Source: Micromonospora narathiwatensis (GTDB lineage: Bacteria; Actinomycetota; Actinomycetes; Mycobacteriales; Micromonosporaceae). From it: DNA of 64,000 nucleotides. Each line of letters begins with the position of its first letter. The first letter of the stretch is position 1. Both the position numbers and the translations under genes were made by a program. The notes beneath the pieces were generated by a model. It ran no database searches, was not told the DNA's origin, and saw nothing but the letters and a program-made list of their open reading frames with translations. Below, one piece after another: positions 7,813-16,460 of this stretch. Where the stretch lies: the NCBI RefSeq assembly GCF_900089605.1, contig NZ_LT594324.1, positions 6,510,001 to 6,574,000 on the forward strand. Direction: 5' to 3'.

Positions 7813-9441
7813 GTGCGGGCCAGAAGACTCCCGGCGCTGATCGTGGCAGCAGCGATGCTGCTCACCGGCTGCACGACGAGCGAGCCGACAAGCGAGCGGA
7901 CCGGCGCGCCGACCAGCGGCACCCTGCGGGTGGTCGCCGGCAGCGAGCAGCAGAGCGTCGTCGAAACGATCGTCAAGCCCTGGTGCGCCAGCCGGCACTA
8001 CCGCTGCGAGGTCACCTTCAAGGGCTCGGTGGACCAGGCCCGGCTGCTCGCCGCCGGCAGCCCCGACTACGACGCGTACTGGTTCGCCTCCAGCGTCTTC
8101 CTCCAGCTCGGCGACCGGGCCAGCACGCTGCGGGACGTCCAGCCCATGTTCCTCACCCCCGTGGTCTTCGCCGCCTGGCGCTCCGAGATGGACAAGCTCG
8201 GCTTCGCCGGCCGCTCCGACGTCCCGATCGCCGACATCCTGCGCGCCGTCGAGTCCGGCCGGACGAAGGTGTGGATCACCAACCCCACCCAGTCCAACTC
8301 CGGCGCCACCGTGTTGTTCGGCTTCCTCAACTATTTCGCCGGCAACGGCCCCGGCACGCCGTTGACCCAGCAACAGCTCGACTCGCCCGCCGTCGAGCAG
8401 GGCGTCAGCCGCTTCGTCAAGGCGATGGACCAGACCCCGCCCTCCACCGGCACCCTGATGACCGACTGTCTGGCCCACCCCGACCAGTGCCGGGCCATGT
8501 TCACCTACGAGGACCTGGTCATCGAGCACAACGCCGAGCTGGTCAAGGCCGGCAAGGAACCGCTGCTGGTGGCCTACCCCCGGGGGTCCCTGGCGGTCAG
8601 CGACGCCCCGCTGGGCTTCCTGCCGCAGGCCGGCAACGACAGCGCCCACCAGATCTTCACCGAGCTGCAGAACCACCTGCTCAAGGACGCGGACGCGCAG
8701 GCCGCCCTGCTCAAGCTGGGCCGCCGACCGGCCAGCGGCGTCGGGCTCACCCTCGACAAGCCCGACGCGAACGTCTTCAACCCGGCCTGGGGCATCCAGG
8801 CCACCATCAACGAGCAGGCCATCCAGTTCCCGGCCGCGTCGGTCATCCAGGCGGCCCTGGACCGCTACCAGACCCGCTACCGCCGGCCGGTCGCCGTCCA
8901 CTACTGCCTCGACGGCAGCGGCTCGATGGGCGACAACGACGGCTGGACCGGCGTCCAGGCCGCCGCCGGCCAGATCTTCGAACCCGACCAGGCGGCCCTG
9001 AACTTCCTGCAGACCCACCCGCAGGACAGCACCACGGTCAGCATCTTCAACGGCGACATCACCGGCGGCAGCCCCTGGACGGTCCAGGGCAACGACGCGG
9101 CCGCGCTGCGCGACCTGGCCCGCAAGGTCACCGGCTACCGCCCCGACGGCGGCACCGACATGTACGCCTGCCTGCTCCGCGCGGCCAACGAACTCGCCCG
9201 GCCCCAGCCCGACGACCGCAAGCGGCTGGTCGTGCTGATGACCGACGGGCAGTCCGACACCCGGCGGCGCGAACCCGCCGTCGCCGCGCTGCGGTCGGCC
9301 GGCGTACCGGTGGTCGCGATCGCCTTCGGCCGGGACGCCGACCCGACCCAGCTCAAGGAGGTGGCCGAGGCCACCAACGGGACCTTCGTCCGGCAGGACG
9401 ACCTGGTGGCGGCCCTGCGGCAGGCGGCGGGGTACAAGTGA
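7813..9441 (+). CDS. lipoprotein: substrate-binding domain fused to a von Willebrand A domain
   Basis: 542 residues from GTG 7813 behind GAGG. The N-terminus is a lipoprotein signal (LIVAAAMLLTGC, lipidated Cys at about 20). Residues about 38-345 resemble a type-2 extracellular solute-binding protein (LRVVAGSEQQ start, TNPTQSNSGATVLF loop). Residues about 358-540 form a VWA domain with a full MIDAS: DGSGS at about 367, Thr in PDGGTDMY, and Asp in VLMTDG, so it should bind a metal ion and a protein partner outside the membrane. First gene of a four-gene operon; its stop overlaps the next start (GTGA). No permease is nearby, so transport is doubtful; sensing or adhesion fits better. Confidence 0.85.
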   Translation: MRARRLPALIVAAAMLLTGCTTSEPTSERTGAPTSGTLRVVAGSEQQSVVETIVKPWCASRHYRCEVTFKGSVDQARLLAAGSPDYDAYWFASSVFLQLGDRASTLRDVQPMFLTPVVFAAWRSEMDKLGFAGRSDVPIADILRAVESGRTKVWITNPTQSNSGATVLFGFLNYFAGNGPGTPLTQQQLDSPAVEQGVSRFVKAMDQTPPSTGTLMTDCLAHPDQCRAMFTYEDLVIEHNAELVKAGKEPLLVAYPRGSLAVSDAPLGFLPQAGNDSAHQIFTELQNHLLKDADAQAALLKLGRRPASGVGLTLDKPDANVFNPAWGIQATINEQAIQFPAASVIQAALDRYQTRYRRPVAVHYCLDGSGSMGDNDGWTGVQAAAGQIFEPDQAALNFLQTHPQDSTTVSIFNGDITGGSPWTVQGNDAAALRDLARKVTGYRPDGGTDMYACLLRAANELARPQPDDRKRLVVLMTDGQSDTRRREPAVAALRSAGVPVVAIAFGRDADPTQLKEVAEATNGTFVRQDDLVAALRQAAGYK

Positions 9442-10037
9442 GGCACCGCCTGGCCGCACCGCTCGCGCTGGCCGCCGCCGTCGGCGGGTTCGCGCTGGTC
9501 TTCGCGCTCACCGGCAGCCTGCTCTGGTCGCCGCTGCTCGCCGCCGCCACCGGGCTCGGGCTCTACCTGATGCTCGACGACCGCACCGCCGTCCGCGCCC
9601 GCCAGGACGACTACGCCGACGAGGCCCGCGACCGGGTCGACGAGGCGCTGCGGGTGCTGCGTGGCATCGAGCGGCTCACCCGCGACGTCCGCCAGCCGGA
9701 GGCCCGCCGCGCCCTGGAGGACGCCTGCCGGTACGTCCCGGAACTGTTCGACCGGGTCGGCGACCGCTCACCGGACAGCCTCTACTCCACCGCGGCCCGG
9801 ATGGGCGGGCACCTGCGCAGCCTCGACGGCGCGGTGCGGCAGTACCTGGACATCCAGCGCCAGCCGGTGCTCTACCACGACCCGGAACGCCTGCGCCGCG
9901 ACGGCGAGCAGGCGTTCCGGCGGTTCGCCGACTTCGCCCTGGAAAGCGTCCGGCTGGTCAACCAGGGCGACATCGCGCAGTACACGGCCAACCTGGACAC
10001 CGTCGCCCCACCGACCATGCCCGAACTGGGCCGATGA
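9438..10037 (+). CDS. XpaC-like membrane-associated protein
   Basis: 199 residues from GTG 9438, which overlaps the previous stop by four bases. Two hydrophobic segments at the N-terminus (LALAAAVGGFALVFALTGSLL and LLAAATGLGLYLML) are followed by a long helical charged region (about 55-199: VDEALRVLRGIERLTRDV and so on). This is the shape of the XpaC family (5-bromo-4-chloroindolyl phosphate hydrolysis), whose genes sit beside telA-type genes in Bacillus and elsewhere. The biochemical role of XpaC is not known. The helical part could pair with the TelA coiled coil encoded two genes on. Confidence 0.75.
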   Translation: MRHRLAAPLALAAAVGGFALVFALTGSLLWSPLLAAATGLGLYLMLDDRTAVRARQDDYADEARDRVDEALRVLRGIERLTRDVRQPEARRALEDACRYVPELFDRVGDRSPDSLYSTAARMGGHLRSLDGAVRQYLDIQRQPVLYHDPERLRRDGEQAFRRFADFALESVRLVNQGDIAQYTANLDTVAPPTMPELGR

Positions 10038-10047
10038 AGGAGTCACG

Positions 10048-11190
10048 TTGAGACTGCCCAGTACCCGGTTCCTGATCGGGCTGGTCATGGTGATCGTCGT
10101 CTGCGTCGCCGCGGCGGTGCTGTGGCGCCGCTACTCGGACACTCCGGCCACCGCCGCCGCCCCCACCATCGTCACCTGCGTGGGCGGCTCGGAGAAGTCC
10201 GAGCTGATGGCCGACGACGAGGTCAAGCGGATCCTGCGCGAGAACTACCGGCTGGAGGTCGCCTTCCAGCCCCTGGGCTCGTACGACCAGGTGCAGCTGA
10301 GCACCGACGAGATCAAGGCACGCAAGCTGGACTGCCTCTGGCCGTCCAGCGCCAGCGCCCAGAGCGTCTTCGAGGCCCAGCACGCCGGGGCCTTCCCGGA
10401 CTACCGGGCGGAGAACCTGCTCCAGTCGCCCGAGGTCATCTACGCCGGCCCGCGCGGCACCGACGCGCTCGTACGCAAGGGCATCGTGCAGCGCCGCGGC
10501 GACCGCTACTTCGTCGTCGACATGAAGGGCCTGCTGCTGAACCACGTCATCAAGCGCGGCACCTGGGAGGCGCTCGGCGCCGCCGACCTGCGCGGCCCGA
10601 TCACCGTGGCCAGCACCGATCCCGCCAAGTCCAACAGCGGATTCACCCTGGCCCAGCTCGAACTCAACATCATCGCCACCGCCGACGGGTTCTCCGCCCC
10701 GAGCCTCGCCCAGGCCCGCCAGGCGTTGCCCACCATGCGTGCGCTGCACGACGCGCAGGGCCTGCAGTCGCGCAGCTCCGACTCCGGGTTCCGGGAGTGG
10801 CTCACCCAGGGTGGCGAGTTCAAGGCCCCGCTGTACGCCGGATACGAGAACCAGATCATCCAGCAGGTGGTGCAGAGCGGCGACAACAGCGCCAACCTGC
10901 TGAAGAACGTCCGGGTGCTCTACCCCGATCCGACCATCTACAGCGACCACCCGGTGCTCGCCCTGGACCCGGCCGCCGGCCGGCTCATCGACGCGCTGAA
11001 GGACCCGAAGATCCAGACCATCGCCTGGCAGCGGTACGGGTTCCGATCGGCCGTGCGGGTCGGCGCGAACGACGTCGGCGACTTCCCGGACATTCCGCTC
11101 GCCGATCAGGTGCGGGCCGCACCCGCGCCCGCCGCCGACGTGACGCTCGCGCTGCTCAGCTGCATGAAGGACGCCACCACCTGCAAGTGA
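10048..11190 (+). CDS. membrane-anchored extracellular substrate-binding protein
   Basis: 380 residues from TTG 10048, AAGGAG five bases upstream. One N-terminal membrane anchor (FLIGLVMVIVVCVAAAVLW) carries an extracellular type-2 solute-binding fold: TIVTCVGGSEKSEL, DCLWPSSASAQ, STDPAKSNSGFTLAQLE. The last motif is shared with the binding domain of the VWA lipoprotein two genes upstream (TNPTQSNSG), so the two are probably paralogous. Several Cys residues near the C-terminus (LLSCMKDATTC) may form a disulfide. No ABC permease or ATPase is present. Confidence 0.8.
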   Translation: MRLPSTRFLIGLVMVIVVCVAAAVLWRRYSDTPATAAAPTIVTCVGGSEKSELMADDEVKRILRENYRLEVAFQPLGSYDQVQLSTDEIKARKLDCLWPSSASAQSVFEAQHAGAFPDYRAENLLQSPEVIYAGPRGTDALVRKGIVQRRGDRYFVVDMKGLLLNHVIKRGTWEALGAADLRGPITVASTDPAKSNSGFTLAQLELNIIATADGFSAPSLAQARQALPTMRALHDAQGLQSRSSDSGFREWLTQGGEFKAPLYAGYENQIIQQVVQSGDNSANLLKNVRVLYPDPTIYSDHPVLALDPAAGRLIDALKDPKIQTIAWQRYGFRSAVRVGANDVGDFPDIPLADQVRAAPAPAADVTLALLSCMKDATTCK

Positions 11191-11204
11191 AAGGGACCCA
11201 TCCG

Positions 11205-12512
11205 ATGAGCGAGGGACTTCAGATCGACTTCGGCAGCATCGTCGGCGGCCCGGCCGATCCGCCTGCCGGCGCCGCCGACTCGGCCATCAGCACCGCGCTG
11301 GCCACCGCCGAGCCGAAGACCTTCTCCTGCGCGGCGCTGCTCACCACCGCGCAGCGGGAGCAGGCCGCGCAGGCCGCGCGCCAGCTCTACCCGACGATGC
11401 TGGCCAACACCGACGCGCTGGCGAACTTCGGCAACCAGGCGCTGGACCAGGTCAACGCGCAGGTCAGCCGGATCTTCCGGGAGGTCGGCCGGGTCGACAT
11501 CCCGGAGCTGACCAGCATCATGCACGAGATCAACGACCGGATGCGCAGCTTCCGCCGCAAGTACGACCCCAGCGACCCCAAGGTCCGGGAGACCTTCAAC
11601 AAGTTCTCCGACGCCATCCGGGGTCTGTTCCGCAAGGGCCGGGACCTGCTGGAGATGCTCTTCGAGGAGGCCCGCAGCGTCGAGCAGCAGCTCGACCGGG
11701 TCGCCGGGCAGCTCAGCGACAAGCAGATGGAGCTGCGCCGCAACGTGGTGCTCTGCGACGAGCTGTACAAGGCCAACGAGGCGGCGATCGGGCAACTCGT
11801 CGGCGCCGTCGCGGTGATGGAGCTGATCCGCGACGTGGCCCTGGCGGACGCCCGGTCCATCACCGTCACGCCCGGCGCGCCCGACGAACGGGACCAGCAG
11901 GAACGGCTCTCCCTGGTCACCGAGTTCGTGCAGGCCCTGGAGGTGCGGATCAACGAGTTCCAGCAGCGCCTCTTCGTCGCCTGGTCCACCTCGCCGCAGG
12001 TCCGCAACATCCGTACCCTCAACTACGGCCTCGGCCAGCGCCTCGCCCTGCTGATGAACCTCACCATCCCGACGATGAAGCTCACCATCGCCCAGTGGGC
12101 GCTGCTGTTGCAGGCCAACCAGGCCGCCGACATGCAGCAGGCGGTCGCGGACGGCGCCAACGACGTGCTGTCGGCGTACGCGACGGCGTCGAAGACGGCG
12201 GTGCCGCAGATCGCCAAGGTGATCCAGACCCCCACCATCCGCCCGGAGACCATCATCGAGGTCGCCGACTCGATCGACGCGCAGGCCAGGGGCCTGGAGG
12301 AGGCCGTCCGCTACGGCCAGCAGAAGCGGGCCGAGGTGGTCACCGCCATCGTCACCGCCAACCAGTCCATGTCGGAGTCCTCGCAGCGGCTCAGCCGTAC
12401 CGTGGTCGACCTGGTCACCCGGGCCAAGGAGCCGGTGGCGCTGCCCGCCGGGCCGCAGCTCCCGGCGGCGGTGCTGGAGCAGGCCCCGGCGGTCGTCCCC
12501 GCCCCGCGCTGA
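11205..12512 (+). CDS. TelA-family (toxic anion resistance) protein
   Basis: 435 residues from ATG 11205 (MSEGLQIDFGS). The protein is almost wholly alpha-helical and soluble, with the TelA family features: a region of about 60-150 rich in FREVGRVDIPELTSIM and MRSFRRKYDP, a long coiled coil (RDLLEMLFEEARSVEQQLDRV) and the conserved SPQVRNIRTLNYGLGQRLALLMNLTIPTMK, quoted in parts: SPQVRNIRTLNYGLG then LALLMNLTIP. TelA was named from tellurite resistance, but homologues act in envelope and lantibiotic stress; no tellurite role is shown here. Last gene of the operon, 14 bases after the preceding stop, followed by a strong terminator. Confidence 0.88.
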   Translation: MSEGLQIDFGSIVGGPADPPAGAADSAISTALATAEPKTFSCAALLTTAQREQAAQAARQLYPTMLANTDALANFGNQALDQVNAQVSRIFREVGRVDIPELTSIMHEINDRMRSFRRKYDPSDPKVRETFNKFSDAIRGLFRKGRDLLEMLFEEARSVEQQLDRVAGQLSDKQMELRRNVVLCDELYKANEAAIGQLVGAVAVMELIRDVALADARSITVTPGAPDERDQQERLSLVTEFVQALEVRINEFQQRLFVAWSTSPQVRNIRTLNYGLGQRLALLMNLTIPTMKLTIAQWALLLQANQAADMQQAVADGANDVLSAYATASKTAVPQIAKVIQTPTIRPETIIEVADSIDAQARGLEEAVRYGQQKRAEVVTAIVTANQSMSESSQRLSRTVVDLVTRAKEPVALPAGPQLPAAVLEQAPAVVPAPR

Positions 12513-12522
12513 CCCGTCGCGG

Positions 12523-12557
12523 CCACGCCCCCGGCCGGTCAACGGTCGGGGGCGTGG
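12523..12557 (+). terminator. terminator of the VWA/XpaC/TelA operon
   Basis: Arms 12523-12536 (CCACGCCCCCGGCC) and 12544-12557 (GGTCGGGGGCGTGG) pair over 14 bp with one G-T pair, 10 bases after the telA stop. Confidence 0.75.
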
Positions 12558-12660
12558 TCGGTCTCGAACAACACCGGCCACGGTCCGGCCGCCGGCGCGA
12601 TCACCGCGGCCGGGTGCTGGTGCCCGAGTACCACATGGCATACCACTTCTGACCGTAAAT

Positions 12661-12690
12661 GGCCCGCGACCCGTGCGTCGGTCGCGGGCC
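12661..12690. terminator. second perfect hairpin downstream of the TelA operon
   Basis: GGCCCGCGACC (12661-12671) pairs perfectly with 12680-12690 around an 8-base loop. It lies in a gene-free stretch about 100 bases after the first terminator and may be a backup terminator or insulate the following promoter. Confidence 0.45.
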
Positions 12691-13031
12691 ATCCGGTCCG
12701 GGTCTCGAAAGAATATGCGCCGACGACCGTGGCCATAGACGAGTTATGGGCCCCGCATTCCCGATTACCGCCCTTGTCGTCGATTACCGAACAAATGTCG
12801 ACGTCGAGCCCCGAATGTCTTTTCACGCGGCGCCCCGACCAACAGGCATCCACAGATCGGCGGGCACCCGGCACGCGCGACGCTCGGGTATCTTGAGGCG
12901 CAGCGCCCTTCGACCATCCTGTTTGGACATAGACGGCTCGACGACACCGCTGCTCCGAGCCGGCACGGCCGCGACCAGGAGACCGGTCAGGAGCGAGATC
13001 CTCGTACGGCCGTCAGGAGGATGAGACCGAG
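12691..13031. other. gene-free upstream region of the HTH membrane protein
   Basis: About 340 bases, clearly richer in A and T than the surroundings (AAAGAATATG, GACGAGTTATGG, CGAACAAATGTC). It holds the AGGAGG ribosome site at 13015-13020 for the next gene and presumably its promoter. No coding frame with a plausible protein is present on either strand. Confidence 0.5.
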
Positions 13032-14324
13032 GTGCTGAGGCTGGACCAGGCGGCAGCCGCCCCGAACGAGAGTGACGGCACACCGGCCGGGCCGGACACC
13101 GCGATTCCGGCGAACCCGATGCGGCCACCAAGCGCCGGCACACCGGCCGAGTTGGTCACCGCGATGCGCGTGCTCAAGGAATGGACGGGCCTGACCTACC
13201 GGCAGTTGCAGCGCCGGGCGGCCAATACAGGTGCCGTGCTGCCGCACAGCACGATCGCCGCCGTGCTGAGCCGCACCACGCTGCCGCGTGAGGATCTGCT
13301 CGCCACGTTCGTCCGCGCCTGTGGTGGCGATGACACCACGGTCGAGGGCTGGCTGACGGCACGTCGCCGTATCGCGGTCGCCGCCACCCTGCCCGGTCCG
13401 GACAACACCGGTACGCCGCCGCAGCAGACAGTGCCGCGGCAGGCAGCCCCCGAGCCGGGCGCGGTCGCGAGGGCCGAGGGCGGTCAACCGCCCGACCCGG
13501 CAGCGCCCCCAGCGGCCGTACCGGATCGGGGGTCGGCCGCGTCGCCGGCGAGGGTTGGTGACGGTGTGGCCGGGCAGCCGGACAACCCACCGCCGGCGGC
13601 TCCCGAGCCCGGCCCGCCGATCGCCCCGCAGGCGGCCACCCCACCGGCACCCGCCGCCCGCCCCGTGCCCGACGCGGACAGCCCGCGACCGGTCATCGCT
13701 CGCACCGACGACGCCTGGGAAACGGGGCTACGATCCGCCACCGAACCCGACCCGAGCGCGCTGGCCTCGGCGACGGCGCAACAGCGGCAGTGGCGCTGGC
13801 GGGGGATCCACCGCCACGACCCGGCCGACGAGGTCCCCCGCCCCGAGGGACTGCGGTGGCTGGTGCCGCCGATCATGTACCGCACCGGCTGGGCGGCCCG
13901 TGTCCTGTCGGGCGTACTGGTGCTCCTGCTCGCCCTGGTCGCCGTGGCATTCGTGGCCAGGCTGATCCGCGACCGGGACGACCGCCCGGTTCCCGAGCCC
14001 ACCCCGACCGGGCTGGTGGTCGAGACCGAGGAGGCCGGCCCGCCGCTGCCGTCGAATCCGCCGCCCACCACCAAGCCCAAGCCGTCCCCGACCAAGGCTC
14101 CGGCGAAGGACCAACCGTCCGCCAGCACCCCGCCGGCCAGTCCGCCCGCCAGCCCGACGCCCAGCCCGACCTATCCCGCGGCCGGACCCGAGACCACGCA
14201 CCGCGACTGCGACCGCAATGGCTGCAACCCCTACCGCGACACACCACGGTTCACGCAACCCACGCCGGAGAGTACGAGCAACTGCCAGTACCCGTGCGTC
14301 GAGATCACCACGTACGACCCTTAG
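13032..14324 (+). CDS. membrane-anchored helix-turn-helix protein with Cys-bearing outer domain
   Basis: 430 residues from GTG 13032, AGGAGG 11 bases upstream. Residues about 35-115 form an HTH-like module (AELVTAMRVLKEWTGLTYRQ, then TIAAVLSRTTLPREDLLATFVRACGG) as in the many actinobacterial XRE-type proteins that recognise short stretches of DNA or act as anti-activators. A Pro/Ala-rich linker leads to one membrane span (VLVLLLALVAVAFVARLI, about 297-317), then a Pro/Thr/Ser-rich outer stalk and a short end with four Cys (CDRNGCN, CQYPC). The layout suggests signalling between outside and DNA or a cytosolic partner. Function unknown. Confidence 0.7.
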   Translation: MLRLDQAAAAPNESDGTPAGPDTAIPANPMRPPSAGTPAELVTAMRVLKEWTGLTYRQLQRRAANTGAVLPHSTIAAVLSRTTLPREDLLATFVRACGGDDTTVEGWLTARRRIAVAATLPGPDNTGTPPQQTVPRQAAPEPGAVARAEGGQPPDPAAPPAAVPDRGSAASPARVGDGVAGQPDNPPPAAPEPGPPIAPQAATPPAPAARPVPDADSPRPVIARTDDAWETGLRSATEPDPSALASATAQQRQWRWRGIHRHDPADEVPRPEGLRWLVPPIMYRTGWAARVLSGVLVLLLALVAVAFVARLIRDRDDRPVPEPTPTGLVVETEEAGPPLPSNPPPTTKPKPSPTKAPAKDQPSASTPPASPPASPTPSPTYPAAGPETTHRDCDRNGCNPYRDTPRFTQPTPESTSNCQYPCVEITTYDP

Positions 14325-14346
14325 GCCAGCCGTACGGCGGTCCGGA

Positions 14347-14886
14347 TCAGCCCGCCGTCAGGTCCCGCAGGGCGCACACCGACTTCCAGTTACGGGTGGT
14401 GGCCACCACGCCGAGCTTCTTCTCCAGGTACGCGTTGGTGAACTTCGTCCGGCCGTACCCGCCGTCGGGGAAGTGCAGGAAGATCTCCCGCCCGACCACC
14501 GCGTACTCCAGGTTCTCGCCGCCGGGGACGGTCAGCGCCGCCACCTTCGCCTTCCCCGGCGCGGCGGACAGGAACGCCACCAGCAGCCGGGTCGGATCCT
14601 CCTGCCGGCCGGCGTACGGGTTGCCGTCGGCCACGGCCGCCAGTTCGGCGCCGCTGCGGACCAGCACCGGCACGGTCAGCCCCAGCTCGGCCGTGATCAC
14701 CCGTTCGACGCCCTCGGCCAGGATCTCCGCCCTCGTCGGCGGGCTGGTGAAGACCACGTTGCCGCTCTGCAGGTAGGTCTGCACGTCCTCGTGCCCGAGG
14801 CCGGTGACCAGGCGACGCAGGTCCGCCATCGAGATCCGGGTGGTGCCGACGTTGACGCCCCGCAGCAGGGCGGCGTAGCGGATCAT
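14347..14886 (-). CDS. DUF1697 family protein
   Basis: 179 residues from ATG 14886 behind GGAGG. It starts YAALLRGVNVGTTRISMADL and has the family landmarks LQSGNVVF, LAVLVRS-type strand TVPVLVRSGAELAAV and FLHFPDGGYGRTKFTNAYLEKKLG followed by TTRNWKSV (quoted in parts: FLHFPDGGYG, TTRNWKSV). The family is common in bacteria, is about 180 residues long as here, and has no assigned reaction. Monocistronic, facing the HTH membrane protein gene with 22 bases between stops. Confidence 0.9.
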   Translation of the reverse strand: MIRYAALLRGVNVGTTRISMADLRRLVTGLGHEDVQTYLQSGNVVFTSPPTRAEILAEGVERVITAELGLTVPVLVRSGAELAAVADGNPYAGRQEDPTRLLVAFLSAAPGKAKVAALTVPGGENLEYAVVGREIFLHFPDGGYGRTKFTNAYLEKKLGVVATTRNWKSVCALRDLTAG

Positions 14887-15046
14887 CTGGGCCTCCTCGC
14901 CTCAACGTCGCTGGTGCCCAGCCTATGGCGCGCGGCGCTGTCCGGCTGGCCGTGGCGACCGCACGGAGGCGCGTCGTCGCTTCCGCCGGCCGGGAGCGGG
15001 ACATGACTCGCGGCACGCGATGCCAGGCGCGCCGGGGCGACGCGCG

Positions 15047-15463
15047 TCAGCGCTGGCGGATGGCGGTGGAGTCGAGGCGGAAGCCGATGGTGCGGTCGAC
15101 GATCCGTTCGACCAGCTCCGCCTTCCGCAGCCCGGCCACCCCGCGCAGGCCGGCCCGGGCGGCGAGGGCGCGCAGGTCCCGGGTCGTCCAGGACTTCAGG
15201 TACGCCGTACCGTCGTCGCGCCGCGACATGGCGGCGAGCGCGGCGTGGGCCCGCTCGACATCCATCGCTTGCGGCGCGGACGAGCCGGTGCGGGGGACCG
15301 GTGCGGCGGCGGTCGGCGTGCCGCCCGTCGTGACGGGCGAGTCGGAAGTCGGCAGCAGGGCCAGCCGGGCGCGTCCCTCGGCCAGGGCGGCCACGTCCGT
15401 GGCCGAGAGACCGGCCAGGAACTCGGCCACCCGGGCCAGCACCGTACGGGTCGGGTCGGTCAT
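15047..15463 (-). CDS. small protein with SAP/Rho-N-like C-terminus, coupled to ParA
   Basis: 138 residues from ATG 15463, whose ATGA overlaps the stop of the ParA gene, so translation is coupled. Residues about 1-35 form one helix (TRTVLARVAEFLAGLSATDV). A Thr/Pro linker follows. Residues about 85-130 (SWTTRDLRALAARAGLRGVAG, then LRKAELVERIVD) have the helix-extended loop-helix look of SAP or Rho N-terminal domains, which bind nucleic acid. I infer that it is the DNA- or RNA-binding partner of the ParA ATPase, in place of a usual ParB, which is not present. Confidence 0.65.
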   Translation of the reverse strand: MTDPTRTVLARVAEFLAGLSATDVAALAEGRARLALLPTSDSPVTTGGTPTAAAPVPRTGSSAPQAMDVERAHAALAAMSRRDDGTAYLKSWTTRDLRALAARAGLRGVAGLRKAELVERIVDRTIGFRLDSTAIRQR

Positions 15464-16392
15464 GCGCTCGCCCCCACGGGCTGAAGGTTGGCCAGGAACT
15501 CGGTGGTGATCTGCCGCAGCTCCTCGCGTACGGCCGGCGCGGTGACCCGGTCCCGCAGCACCACCGGCACCCCGCGCGGGGTGTTCGTGGCGAAGAGCGT
15601 CACGTTCTCCCGCAGCGCGGTCGCGAACACCGGTACGCCCAGCGCGCGGACCTGATCCATGTACCCCTGGTGCGCGGCGATCGGCCGCTGCGCCATCAGC
15701 TGGATCATCGTGAACACCACGCCCGCGATGCCCGGGGCCACCTTGTGGTGGCGGCGGATCTTGGCGAACCGGCGGGAGTCCGCGTTGTACCTGTCGACCA
15801 GCTCCCGCACGTTGCCGTGCAGGTAGTCGATGCCCAGGGTGGACAGATAGTCGGCCCTGGCCGGGATGAGCAGGTGGTCGCTGGCGATGATCGCCGACTG
15901 GGTGACCACGTTGAAGTTCGGCGGGCAGTCGATGAGCACCAGGTCGTACGGGTCCAGCGCCGGGTCGTGCAGGCCCTGGTCGAGCGAGCCGCGGACCCGG
16001 AACAGCTCGGCGTCGTACTCGTCGCCGTCGGCGACCCCGCGGGCCAGCGCCAGGTCGATGTCGACGAGTTGCAGGTGGGACGCGATCAGGTCGAGCCGCC
16101 CCGTGCCCTTGAGGTGGGCGTTGGCCGGGCCGGGGGTGACCACCAGCTCGCCGAGGGCCGGCGCCGGGTCGTCCCCGCGCAGGCCGTCGTACCAGCGTTT
16201 GACGGTTCGGCCGTCGCGCAGCCGGTCCCGCCAGTCGTCCGGCTCGTAGAAGCTGAACGTCAGGCTGGCCTGCGGATCGAGGTCGATCAGCAGCACCTTC
16301 ATCCCCCGGTTGGCCAGCTCGGCCCCGAGATTGGCGGTCATCGTGGTCTTGCCGACCCCGCCCTTGTAGTTGATCACCGATACGACGTACAC
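15460..16392 (-). CDS. ParA-family ATPase
   Basis: 310 residues. GTG 16392 is chosen because GGGAGG lies six bases upstream and the protein then opens with VVSVINYKGGVGKTTMTANL, the deviant Walker A of ParA/Soj ATPases; the much longer open frame upstream is a shadow. LLIDLDPQASLTFSF (Walker A' region) and LVLIDCPPNFN (Walker B) follow. Such ATPases position DNA or protein cargo on the nucleoid. No parS-like site or parB is seen nearby, and it is not the chromosomal soj-spo0J context, so the cargo is unknown. Co-translated with the SAP-like small protein. Confidence 0.88.
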   Translation of the reverse strand: MYVVSVINYKGGVGKTTMTANLGAELANRGMKVLLIDLDPQASLTFSFYEPDDWRDRLRDGRTVKRWYDGLRGDDPAPALGELVVTPGPANAHLKGTGRLDLIASHLQLVDIDLALARGVADGDEYDAELFRVRGSLDQGLHDPALDPYDLVLIDCPPNFNVVTQSAIIASDHLLIPARADYLSTLGIDYLHGNVRELVDRYNADSRRFAKIRRHHKVAPGIAGVVFTMIQLMAQRPIAAHQGYMDQVRALGVPVFATALRENVTLFATNTPRGVPVVLRDRVTAPAVREELRQITTEFLANLQPVGASA

Positions 16393-16460
16393 GGCACCTC
16401 CCCGACCGGGAACGGTAACGGGCGGCCGGCGCCCGCGCTGCACCTGCCCGGCGACAAGGA

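Noticed and set aside
11205..12512. Naming the TelA gene as a tellurite-resistance gene
   Set aside because: The family name is historical; nothing in the sequence shows a role in tellurite resistance, and terZ/terD-type genes are absent.
12539..12874. 111-codon minus-strand frame downstream of telA
   Set aside because: No ribosome site, no recognisable fold, and it covers the terminator hairpins.
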